From contig JAGMWG010000006.1 of assembly GCA_020744225.1 (NCBI GenBank), positions 310,001 through 374,000 on the forward strand: a stretch of 64,000 bases of DNA, read 5' to 3'. The translations under genes were made by a program, and so were the position numbers. Position 1 is the first letter of the stretch; each line of letters begins with the position of its first letter. Source of the stretch: Paraphoma chrysanthemicola (lineage: Eukaryota; Ascomycota; Dothideomycetes; Pleosporales; Phaeosphaeriaceae). The notes beneath the pieces were generated by a model. It was not told the DNA's origin. It made no database searches and saw only the letters and a program-made list of their open reading frames with translations. This document shows, one piece after another, positions 34,394 through 43,685 of this stretch.

Positions 34394-35517
34394 ACTGGCG
34401 CAAGGCTGGACACTGCTTTGCGCCGGTCTTGACGTTGGTGACAATAGTCTTTCTCTTCAGTTGCAAGAAATGCGGATTACAATGGTCAGGGTCCTGCGAC
34501 CAATACTTGAAGCTTGCAAGGAGCAGCAAGTACGCAGAGGCCGGCGTCACGCTGTTTGGTGCACCCCCGCGGCTGAAGATGCCTTGGAGCCAGAGCGTGT
34601 CGAGTCTCAGCCTCACCCCATTCCGGCCTGTTGCGCTTCGATGCACCAATTCGGTATGCTGAAAGCGAGCAAAGCGGCCCGATCAGAAGCCGTGGCCTGG
34701 CGGTGGTGGATACAAGCGTTACTTTTGCTCACCGGTGCAATGGCGATTGCGGAGCAAAATGCCCGACTCGCTCAGCCTCGTGGTGCTAGAGCTGCACGAC
34801 TCGGCAGCTGCTGACGCTCCGGGAACCAGGTAGTCGGCGACAGGTACGCGTGGGGTCTGTGTATGCGAAGATAGTTGTTTCAAGATCGAATAGCTGAAGA
34901 AGCCCAAAGCAAAGGTGCGCGAGAGCTTTCACGCTTCATCGTCGCCGTTTGCAGTCCTCCACGCCGTCATGGTGTGCTGCGCGCAGTCGGAGGCTGTGCT
35001 AAAAATACGATGCACGCCGCAAAATGGCGTTCGGCTACCGCTGCCCTTCGCGGCACCCGCATGCTGAACACGAGGTATTGGGGGCTGCGATAGTCAGGCG
35101 CTGCGCCCACTTGCAAAATCGCGGTTCGAACTGTCGAGGATGATGTCGTCGTGATGGAAAGTGTGAGGAAGGAAGGAAGACGTCTTGAGAAGCTTCGGCT
35201 GGGTCCCCGCTACTGGGGCGAAGATGCAAGGGGGATGCATCTCTTGCTGACGACGGCAACCAAGCAATGTCCGCAGCTGAGCTGTCACGGCCGCCTACAT
35301 TGTGCAACCTTCGATTAAGCTTCTAGGCACCGTTGCTTGGTTCTCTGAGCTGAGAAAATGGTATTGTCATTGGCATAGGCAAAGGGCGTAGCGCCCTCAG
35401 GACGACGACTCTGTCGCTTCCCGCATCGTATCGCTCGCAAAGGCGCATGGGACATCATTATATCAAGAGAGAGGTGCACACGTCTCAGAGTGCATCTGTA
35501 TCCTGAAAGCATTCACC
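34394..35517. promoter_or_regulatory. 1.1-kb divergent intergenic region
   Basis: Between the DUF3433-like gene and the DUF4291 gene. Long open frames here (for example 33780-34814 plus) are shadows of the neighbouring coding strand. No independent gene or clear regulatory site is seen. Confidence 0.4.
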
Positions 35518-36189
35518 ATGACGAAACAAGCTATCCCATATCGCCAGATCCGGGCGCTCTACGATGAAACGACAATCACCGTCTACCAAGCCTACAACAA
35601 GGAGATCGCCGAAGCAGCAGTGAAACATCAAAAACTCAATGCATCCTCCAAGTTCAGCCCAACCCGGATGACATGGATCAAGCCTTCTTGGGCGTGGATG
35701 CTCTACCGCAGCGGCTATTCCTACAAAGATGCTGGTCAAGAACGCATCCTTGCATTGAGATTGACCCACGCCGCGTTCCTCTCCATACTGCGGAAGGCTG
35801 TGGTTGCGAACCACGTCGGCAACGAGACGACGACTGATGCGAAGGAAAGGAAGGCAGGCAGGCCAAGGCCGACCAGGGTAATGGTGCAGTGGGATCCTGA
35901 GCGGTCGTTCCGGATAGGGAAACTCGATTATCGGAGCATTCAGATCGGCATTCCAGGGACGTTGGTCGAGGAGCTGGTCGATGGCACTGTCGAGATTGAA
36001 GATGTTACCGAGAAAGCACGGCAATTGAAGAAGCTGCTCGATGAGAACGATAAGATGGACCTGGGCACACTAATTGAGAGAGGGCTTTTCCCTAAGGAAC
36101 AGGAATTTGAAGTTGATGAAGACACGAAGAAGATATTGGCGATGGACATGGAGATATTCGTGATGGACTCGGCCGGAGATGAGACATGA
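35518..36189 (+). CDS. DUF4291 domain protein
   Basis: A single-exon frame of 223 residues that is almost entirely one domain. Diagnostic blocks: RQIRALYDETTITVYQAYNKEIAEAAV near the start, RMTWIKPSWAWMLYRSGYSYK, QERILALRLTHAAF, VQWDPERSF, and LDYRSIQIGIPGTLVEELVDG followed by IEDVT. This is the DUF4291 family, widespread in bacteria and patchy in fungi, with no firmly assigned activity that I can state. The absence of introns and the high similarity of the motif pattern to bacterial members make ancient horizontal transfer a reasonable guess. The C-terminal acidic 30 residues are an extension. It sits at the edge of the orphan-family cluster. Confidence 0.9.
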   Translation: MTKQAIPYRQIRALYDETTITVYQAYNKEIAEAAVKHQKLNASSKFSPTRMTWIKPSWAWMLYRSGYSYKDAGQERILALRLTHAAFLSILRKAVVANHVGNETTTDAKERKAGRPRPTRVMVQWDPERSFRIGKLDYRSIQIGIPGTLVEELVDGTVEIEDVTEKARQLKKLLDENDKMDLGTLIERGLFPKEQEFEVDEDTKKILAMDMEIFVMDSAGDET

Positions 36190-36370
36190 CCAAGTAAATG
36201 ATCTTTCAGCAGAACTGTTAAACTTCAATGTCAACTATCATCAGTGTTATCCTCTCCTCAGAAGTAGTTAACAGCCGTAAAAGATGTCCTTGGTGTTCGA
36301 AAGAGTTACAGACTGCACCCATAACATGCACGTGCCACCATTGCCTCGGATATGCCACACTCACTCGTCT

Positions 36371-37487
36371 TCAGTAAAGAAAATCCAGTCCCACTTCTAC
36401 TTCAAGCGAACGATACCGGGGCTCGCCTGGGAACTTCTTGGCCTTCTGCAGTATCTCAACAATCCGTTGAAAGGTTGGTTCAGCATCGCCAGCCCCTCGG
36501 TTCAAACGCACACTGCCCGTCATAGACATGTCCTCTGGGAAGTGGAAAACCATGAAGCTGCAGTCTGTCTCGATCTTCTCACAGATCCGTGTGAAGCACT
36601 CATTTGCTGTCGTACAATCTGGTGTTAGAAACCAAGGACCATAGGGCTTGACAGGACCGCAAGCATCGGGCAACACGGTCGAGGTCTTTCGGTACAAGCG
36701 GAGCTCTACACTCGCCAGGTTCGCGCGCACATCTTCCGTTTCTACCACGGCACGACGACGGGAAGTGCTGCAGATGACACTGTCCTCTGAGTCTGAGACG
36801 TTGCGACGACGTGAAGAGATGCATATAACACTATCCTCCGAGTCTGAGGCGTCGCGTTCTGCACCGCCGCTAAAACCATTGTGGCAAACCCGCGTAGGAC
36901 GTGACGCCTGCCGTGCATTTGAGCATTTAGCTCGTGGATTGGTAGCACCGGATCCCATGGTGTTTGGAGCTTCCCTAAGCACTCTCATGTGCGAATCTTT
37001 GTGCCTCTTCTCGATGAGGGCCTGGATATCAGTCCCTGGCCTCAGAATCTTGGCCAGGACCAGAGCACGTAGTCGATTTTTCAATCTTCGAACCGTTAGT
37101 GGAATCGTGGAAACTTGGTCACCTTACTTACATGGAAGCATCGCGGGGATATATCAAGTCTGCCTCGTACAGGGTACCGGCCTTTGCGTCGCACAAATGC
37201 TCCCGGTTGCGGCCATGCGGCTGCGGCCAGATGAGCGGGCCATACTCTTGCAGAAGCTGATCGAATTCTTGGTCAAACAGTGTCGGGTCGTCACGGCTGA
37301 GTACAGTTCCCCCATCACGGCAGAGGATGCCAAAGTAGTGAGGTATTTCCAGTGTGTATAGTCGTTTCACGGGCAGATAGTTGAACTTCGCTCGGGCAGT
37401 TCGATACCTGTCATTGTAGGTTTTCAGGCCGAGCGCTTCGATATGCGCATAAACGCCAGGGCCGCGAGTGGCCTGAGATCGCGTCAT
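36371..37487 (-). CDS. IWG-DRE family protein (paralogue 1) with distinct C-terminal module
   Basis: Exon 1 37487-37132 and exon 2 37085-36371, with a 46-bp intron (GTAAGT donor, CTAAC branch, GAAG acceptor), give 356 residues. I do not recognise the family from databases. Residues 10-119 match the N-terminal module A of its neighbours: IEALGLK, LLQEYGPLIW at 78-87, NREHL, GTLYEADLIY, and a phase-2 intron in codon 119. Then come a basic segment, a 17-residue tandem repeat carrying DSEDSVIC twice (genomic 36731-36844), and a C-terminal folded module (VELRLYRK ... RSLEVEVGLDF) that may recur in the divergent neighbour. No signal peptide or membrane helix, so an intracellular or nuclear location is likely. 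Confidence 0.72.
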
Positions 37488-38001
37488 AGGGATAAGTAGC
37501 TCGAAACAGCCGTGAACGTGTGTTCTTCTGGGTCGGGCAGAGGTGAGTTTGTTGGAAGTTTGTCCAAACAAGGAGTAGCGAAGTACAATTAGCGCCCGGT
37601 CAGTGCGGAATCAAAGGCAGGTGAAAGACACTGTTCTTCAAGCAAGCACACAACTGAAGAATACTTCGCGTCTTGACCAAACGAGGTGCTTCAGAAGATT
37701 TAGCGCCGGATGGCTGTGCCGCTCACGGCCCATCTGGGCTCGTCCCGTCATTGCCCAACGCCTACACTACTCACACTTGCTGTTCCCCGGTTTCCACAGG
37801 AACAGCTCCATCTTTTTACCTGTTACAAGTCGATTGTAATCTCAAAAGACGAGCTGTCGCGCCGTGGGGCGTCCCAAGCCTGGGACATGCAAAGCGACCT
37901 CCAATCACACCCCAGTATCTGTCCATACCGCGCTAGTGAATGCGCCACCTGCACCTACACTTCCACTATCTCACCACGGTCCACCCTCAAAACGATAAAA
38001 C
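37488..38001. promoter_or_regulatory. divergent promoter region of cluster genes 1 and B-597
   Basis: 514 bp separate two divergent ATGs of genes that may share a C-terminal module. The ORFs within are short and unsupported. No specific site is assigned. Confidence 0.4.
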
Positions 38002-39844
38002 ATGGCTGCCCATCTTTCAGTTGACAGTGGAGGAGTAGGCTGCAGTTCAAGGGCCGCGAGAAATCGTACGGTGGTTTCGACATACAACCTCAAGAAGCTC
38101 TCCGGGACCGCGCGACACACTCGAACTTCTTACCTGCAAACACAAACAAACAACAACGGTCAAGACGGTGACCCCGCGCGACAAGACATGGGGCCTCAGA
38201 ATCCCGCGCCCGAACGATTAGCAACTGGAAGAAATACAACAAGTTCGCTGTCTTCTCCAATGCTCTTACCCTCGCAAACGGCCTCGCCGCGTCGATCTGC
38301 AGAGTGCCAGGATCTTAACGATGCATCGGCTAACGTTTTATGCGAGTCTTCAAACACTTCCGACACGATATACAATGAGTACGAATGCTTCAACCAGCTG
38401 ACCAATCCTCGCGGACACTATTACTCAGTACGTCGACTACATGCTCGTGGTGTTTGGGTAGGTTATCTGGCACCACACAGACACTGTGAGTCGTACTTGG
38501 GGCTTCCGTCGTATAATGAACTAAAGGCAAACTACACCAATATCGCCCTGCCATTTCCGCCGTCTAACCCACGACACGCAGCCGTCAATCGCGAGGCCGT
38601 ATGTCGAGGATGTCTCAGTGAGGAATCGAAGTCAATTGCGCTGCGCGAGTTACCCTTCGTCGAAGACACGGTAATCTTATTGAAGCCTGGACGTAACATG
38701 CAGCGCTAACAACCGATAGAGCCTAGTCATCATGCCTCTTGATGGCGATGATGAAGTGGGCATGTTCTGTATCATGCTCCCCGGGACTCTCGATCGGTCT
38801 ATGAAGGCCCTCCAGATTTACCGTCCTTACGAAGTCAATAGCGATGGAAATGGCGAGAACTTCGTCAACTCTTTCATGCTCCTTACCCTGCGCAATACGA
38901 ACAAGGACATAGGCACAGTTGAAGCTATAATGCACGTACTTCATCCTGAGAACATCGACAACGCTGGATCAGCTTCAGCTCCTCGGCGTGTAGTCGTCTT
39001 GAAGGTGGGGGCCACACAAAGTGAAGTATCTCAATCGGAGCAGGATCTGCCAGGCAGCTGTCGACCCGACAACCAGACACGCAAGCGCCCTAGAGTCGAA
39101 CGGGATCCGAAGAACAAGCGAAGGCGACTCTCTCCAAGAGAAGTCTCAGTGCCTCTCGTCGAGGATACACCACTTGTCGCTCCCTTGAACGAAGAGACCG
39201 CTCCGAGCGAAGATTCCGTTCCTGGTCCAGCTCCAGCCCCAGCTCCAGCTCCAGTTCCAGCTTCAGCTCTAGTTCCAGCTCCAGCTCCAGTTCCAGTTCC
39301 AGTTCCAGTTCCAGTTCCCGCTCCAGCTCCGGTTCCAGCTCCAGTTCTAGCTCCAGCTCCAGTTCCAGCTCCAGCTCCAGCTCCAGTTCCCGCTCCAGTT
39401 CCCGCTCTAGCTCCTCGCGAGGAAGAGGCGGACGAGAATTTGAGAAACATGGCGGAAACTGTCCCAAGAGCGCAGGTGCCATCTATCGACGCAACCCCTC
39501 TTCACAAAAATATGCAGGCGGAGAAAATTCGCATAGTCTGGAAAGTGGTCGAGGATGGCACTGAGTTTATCCTAGTACACGCAATGGATAAATGCGAAAG
39601 CCTCGAGCAACTTTTCACAATACTAGAGGATGAAGTGCAGGGTATGTCTACCGCACTCGACCTGCTAAAAGGAAACCACAAATGGAAACTGTCGTATTGC
39701 GATTTAAGCGGCGCGAAAAAAGCCCACGTTGTTCGAAGAGGCACCGAGAGCGCCTTCGACTACCTGCGAGCATCACTGCTGGGTCTGACTACAGTCGCTA
39801 GCGATCATCCTACTATGGACGTTGAGCTAACGGCGTTGGTGTGA
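38002..39844 (+). CDS. hypothetical protein with Pro-Ala/Pro-Val repeat linker (B-597)
   Basis: Exon 1 38002-38670 and exon 2 38720-39844, joined in phase 0 across a 49-bp intron (GTAATC donor, CTAAC branch, GATAG acceptor), give 597 residues. The join reads LPFVEDT-SLVIMPLDGDDEVGMFCIML, continuous and sensible. The N-terminal 130 residues are disordered. Residues 130-320 form a folded part with CFNQLTNPRGHYYS, AVCRGCLSEES and LLTLRNTNKD. A basic patch RKRPRVERDPKNKRRR is a strong nuclear localisation candidate. It is followed by about 60 residues of alternating Pro-Ala and Pro-Val from an imperfect six-base repeat, and a C-terminal module (IRIVWKVVED ... MDVELTAL) resembling the C-terminus of the divergent gene. 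Family unknown; the A module is absent. Confidence 0.72.
39226..39417 (+). repeat. imperfect hexanucleotide repeat coding (Pro-Ala/Val)n
   Basis: About 30 units of CCAGCT/CCAGTT/CCCGCT type lie within one exon. The unit length keeps frame, so expansions and contractions would only change linker length. The opposite strand also reads open here, an artefact of the repeat. Confidence 0.9.
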
Positions 39845-40520
39845 AGTCTTTAAGAAATTCTGAGCTCGGTTGAACGCCGACAGGGAAGGGTCGGTGATGT
39901 AGTTCGACGCATGATTATGGGCGCGATCGAGCGGATTGCGATTAAGGTTGGCTGTTGCGAATGAGAGTCATTCAGTTCGGGCTTTGACAGGTGCTCTGTG
40001 ACAATACCACAGCCTGCATCGATTGGAGTGGATGTTTGTATACAGAGTAGGGCGCTGGGAGTACTCATGATAACAAGTAACTCGATGTAACTTCTTAGAC
40101 CAATCGGAATGTTTGGCCACTGGCGCGCTTTCCGGCTTAGCGCTTCGCAGTGGTACGCGAATCTGCTGCAACGCGAACATCCTAGTTCCTGCATCAGCTC
40201 AAGCCTTCATCCACAGTACCGGTTGTTCATTGCGACATCGCCTCCTACCAAGCCTCGTGTAATGGCCACTCGTCGCGACCTAACGATTGCGCTTTCGGAC
40301 TGCAGTATCCTAGCATTTGCCATTGTTAGCTCCGCGCAGTAAGCGGAGCTGCATGTAATCATACCGCAAAACTCGGCACTACGTACCGCTGGCCACCACC
40401 CCCAGTAGCTTCTCAACATCAACATTGGATAAGTCTCATCAACAAAACAACTTTACTGCCCACGCCCTACCCATCTGGAGGCCCATCACTGTTCATGCGC
40501 GCGAGTCGACACCACCCGCC
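39845..40520. other. intergenic region
   Basis: Spacer upstream of the next cluster gene. Short frames on both strands lack support. The last 100 bases are C/A-rich leader-like sequence. Confidence 0.4.
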
Positions 40521-42201
40521 ATGGAGGGCACGTCGATCTCGTATGCCAAGGCCAAGGACTGGCTCGACATTATGAAGAATCGTAGCAAAGTTCGCATGCA
40601 TGAGCTGATAGAACGACTCGGCTTGCGCGCAAAGTGGTCATCTAACAAACGGGGCAAAACAAATTTCGAATCAGCTCTGGTTCGAGATCTGGTGGCAGAT
40701 ATGGGCGACGTGGTGGCGACATTGCCAAAAGAATCAGATGAGCTCATGAAGTTCTTGAGCGAGGAGGGCAGTCTGAAAGAGGAAGTGGACGGACTGCTCG
40801 AAAAACACGGCAGTAAAATCTGGGGAAGAGCCGGCGACCGAGAGCATCTCATCACCGCGAATGAGCCAGGTGTTGACGACGGGCTCTATACAAGAGATCT
40901 CGTCTTCGAGAATGAGGAAGACAAGGAACTGTGGGTGCAAGATATAAATTCACGTAACATTTCGCTAATCTAGCACAGGATTCACAAGTTGTTGCACTGG
41001 TGGATAGGGTTGAAAGCCTGCAATGTTATCCTCGCACGGGAGCGCTTGGATCGCGAAAGAAGAAAGAAAGCAGAAAATCGCCAAGCTCGAGCTGAAGCTG
41101 AACAAGCGAGCCAACACGGAGACGCACCAGCCTCGTTCGTTGCGCTTGCACCTAACTCTGTTCTGCACGATATAGACACTGGGTCGCGTGGTAGTCCCAT
41201 GTCATCGAGCGCTATGCTGACGCCTCCCGAATCTGGAGAGAGTCCAGTAGTAGGGCCACGCGACGGAACTGGGTTTCCTGCAATACACGATGGAGGAGCG
41301 GGTAACGCCCACCCATCGCATGCCGGACAACATCAAAACATAGTCGATGGAGTCTGGAGCCGATTCGCTGCAGCTGGCAGAAGTGGCTCACGAGAAGCAG
41401 TGGCTCCGTGGCAACCTAGGAACGGGCTGCATCCGGACAGTAAAGCGGCAGCGCAGCAGCAGATCGCCCTTTCTGAACAGGCAGCAGCCGAACGCCAAAT
41501 CACAGAAAACGTTGCCCAGCTAGTGGCGGGATTCCGAGAACATGCGGTCCCAGAAAAGGTGCCTCAAGCAGGCATCAGCATACCATATCGGGGGCTCGAC
41601 TACGATAGCCTGCGCGCACTACGGTCATATATCTATAACGAAGAAGCGGCTGCGCACATCGATGAAGAAGCGCTTCTCAACAAACTTGAGCGGACATGGC
41701 GGGAAGGAGTCAGAGCTGACTTGGAGAAGCTGATCGCAAATGTCGCTGTCTTCGTTGCCCGAGAACGAGCTTTTCTGACATGGATTGAGCTCAAGCGGCA
41801 TGTTGCAGCGTTCGAGAGAGCAGAAAGACGTATGTTGACTTTACACTGACTTCGCGCTCAAACGCTGACTGACTTTCGCAGGCTGGGCGAGTGAAGGCAC
41901 AACAGACGCCGAGTTTGAGCGTCGTCAGCGACAATACCACACGCTTATGGGTGCGACCGAGACCATCCTGGTCAATTTTGAAGATGTCGGCCAGTTCGGA
42001 GTCGGTCCCGGTCTCGTTCTTGACAGAGACGAGCTACTGCGCCAAGCCCTCGTCGTTCTGGCGGGCGAAAAGTACGCGGTCGAGATGCAATGGAAGAGCA
42101 TCGAATTCACTGCGACCGTGCGATGGCTCGCTGACCACCTCGACGCGTTTCGCAAGGACGAGGAGGAAGAGAGCCGGTCTACGCTGTGGTATGTCGGGTA
42201 G
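40521..42201 (+). CDS. IWG-DRE family protein (paralogue 2)
   Basis: Exons 40521-40930, 40979-41829 and 41882-42201 with introns of 48 and 52 bp give 526 residues. The ATG at 40521 is the first in frame. Module A spans residues 1-170: IERLGLRAKW, VDGLLEKHGSKIWG with IWG at 100-102, GDREHL, GLYTRDLVFENEEDKEL, then a phase-2 intron in codon 137, and after it IHKLLHWWIGLKACNVIL. A disordered linker of about 160 residues leads to a helical C-terminal part starting at YDSLRALRSYIYNEE and containing long Arg/Glu-rich helices, AFLTWIELKRHVAAFERAE, and the final segment FTATVRWLADHLDAF. This C-terminus probably corresponds to the B module of the other paralogues in an enlarged form. Function unknown, intracellular. 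Confidence 0.75.
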
Positions 42202-43685
42202 ACGTTCGTCTGAGGCTGAAACAGCGCTGGTACTAGAATTTGCGTCTAAGGCGGGCTAATCGTTTTTCCGGCGTTATGGGGAGAAAATTCTTAGCTGGAT
42301 TCCTTGCGCCCCTTGCGAGGATCAAATCATAATGGTGCGGATTGATTTGGGTATTGGTAGGACTAGGCTAGTTCGGCTGTAGTACCCTGCAAGTTGCTGG
42401 CAGCTCCACCGCACTCCCCTCACGCGAGAAACTACTCGATTGGTAGACTAAGCAATTGCACATGCACATCGCCTCCATCATAGGAGGGCTGTGGGAGCTT
42501 ATGAGCGGTGCAGGTGTGATGCAGCGCAAAACCTCTGTAATGAAGAATCCTGCCACGTTCAGGCTTTTTATTCAATGTGGAGATTGCCGCGTAGTCGTCA
42601 CATCGATAGTACATTGATCACCCGAAAGCACAGACAGGAGATTACCACCACGCCACAGAAGGAAAATTGCTGTGCAGGTCGCCTTGCGCTTTGCGGCCGT
42701 ATCGACGAGACCCATCCGCGCTTGCCATGGCGGCGTTACGTGTGCACACGCTCGGCAGTCCTGCGAAGTACGGCACACGGTAGCGTAGACAGCGCCGTTG
42801 GAAAAGAGATCGAAGATCGGCTGGAAGCGGCCGATGTTGCGCCGATGAGTAATTCTACGGATACGCGAGTGGAAAAGTTAAACAACGTTCGAGCGCGTCA
42901 TAGACGAAATGAAGTCTGGGCCTGTCGGGCCTTACAAGAGCGCAGCGGGCGCGCTTATTCGCTGCTTTGCTGGTGGCGGCTAATGCTGAGAGCGCTGCGT
43001 TCGGATATTTTGGCCCAGGTGGGCAAGCTAGCGTAGCATAAATGCAGACAGTTTTGTGGTGCGGGCTTTGATATTGATTTGTACGGTAGTCGATAGCTTA
43101 GCATAACAACGAATAATCGTAAGCGTCGTGGTACGAGGGGAGGCAAGCAAGGGGGCGTTTGGGATGACCCTTTGATCCCTGGCCAATTGCGGCGGGGCGG
43201 TACTTATTATTACCCTTCCATACACAGATTAGAGTATTGGCCCGAGTCGTGCGGATTGTGTGGACGCGTATCCTAGGGTTATGCGTCCGCGCCCGGGTGA
43301 CCACATTGTGCGTTTTGCTCCAGCTTTGCTTGGGTACCTCGTCGAGGGCGGTGGTGCTGACCCGTCGCCTCCTGCCCTTACACGTTGCAACATCATCAGT
43401 CATACCTTACGCCTCGACGCTCACCTGACGCGCGGAACCTGCCAGTACGCCGGCGCCCAGACTTGCATAGAGTATTAGGGTAGTACGACGGGCGTCTGAG
43501 ACTGGAACCCTGACTCCGCAAAGAAGAAACTTTTTCCCAGACGAGTTAGCACCCCTTTTACCTTTACCGAACGACAATCCCAACACATCATCCTCATTTG
43601 GCGCCACGCCATCACATTCCATCTCCATCACTCCCCGTCGACATCACTTTTTCCTTCATCGTCGTCGTCGGGCCCATGTATCGCC
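42202..43685. other. 1.5-kb intergenic region inside the cluster
   Basis: No module A or B remnant can be read in any frame. A 181-codon frame at 42491-43036 has no coding-like character. The downstream 200 bases are the leader of the next gene. Confidence 0.4.

Noticed and set aside
33780..34814. 344-codon plus-strand frame
   Set aside because: Antisense to the spliced DUF3433-like gene, whose frame and splice sites are consistent.
39031..39482. Minus-strand frames with Gly-Ala-Thr or Leu-Glu repeats
   Set aside because: Shadows of the Pro-Ala/Pro-Val hexanucleotide repeat of the plus-strand gene.
42491..43036. 181-codon frame between cluster paralogues
   Set aside because: Looked at as a decayed paralogue, but no module A or B motif can be found in any frame.
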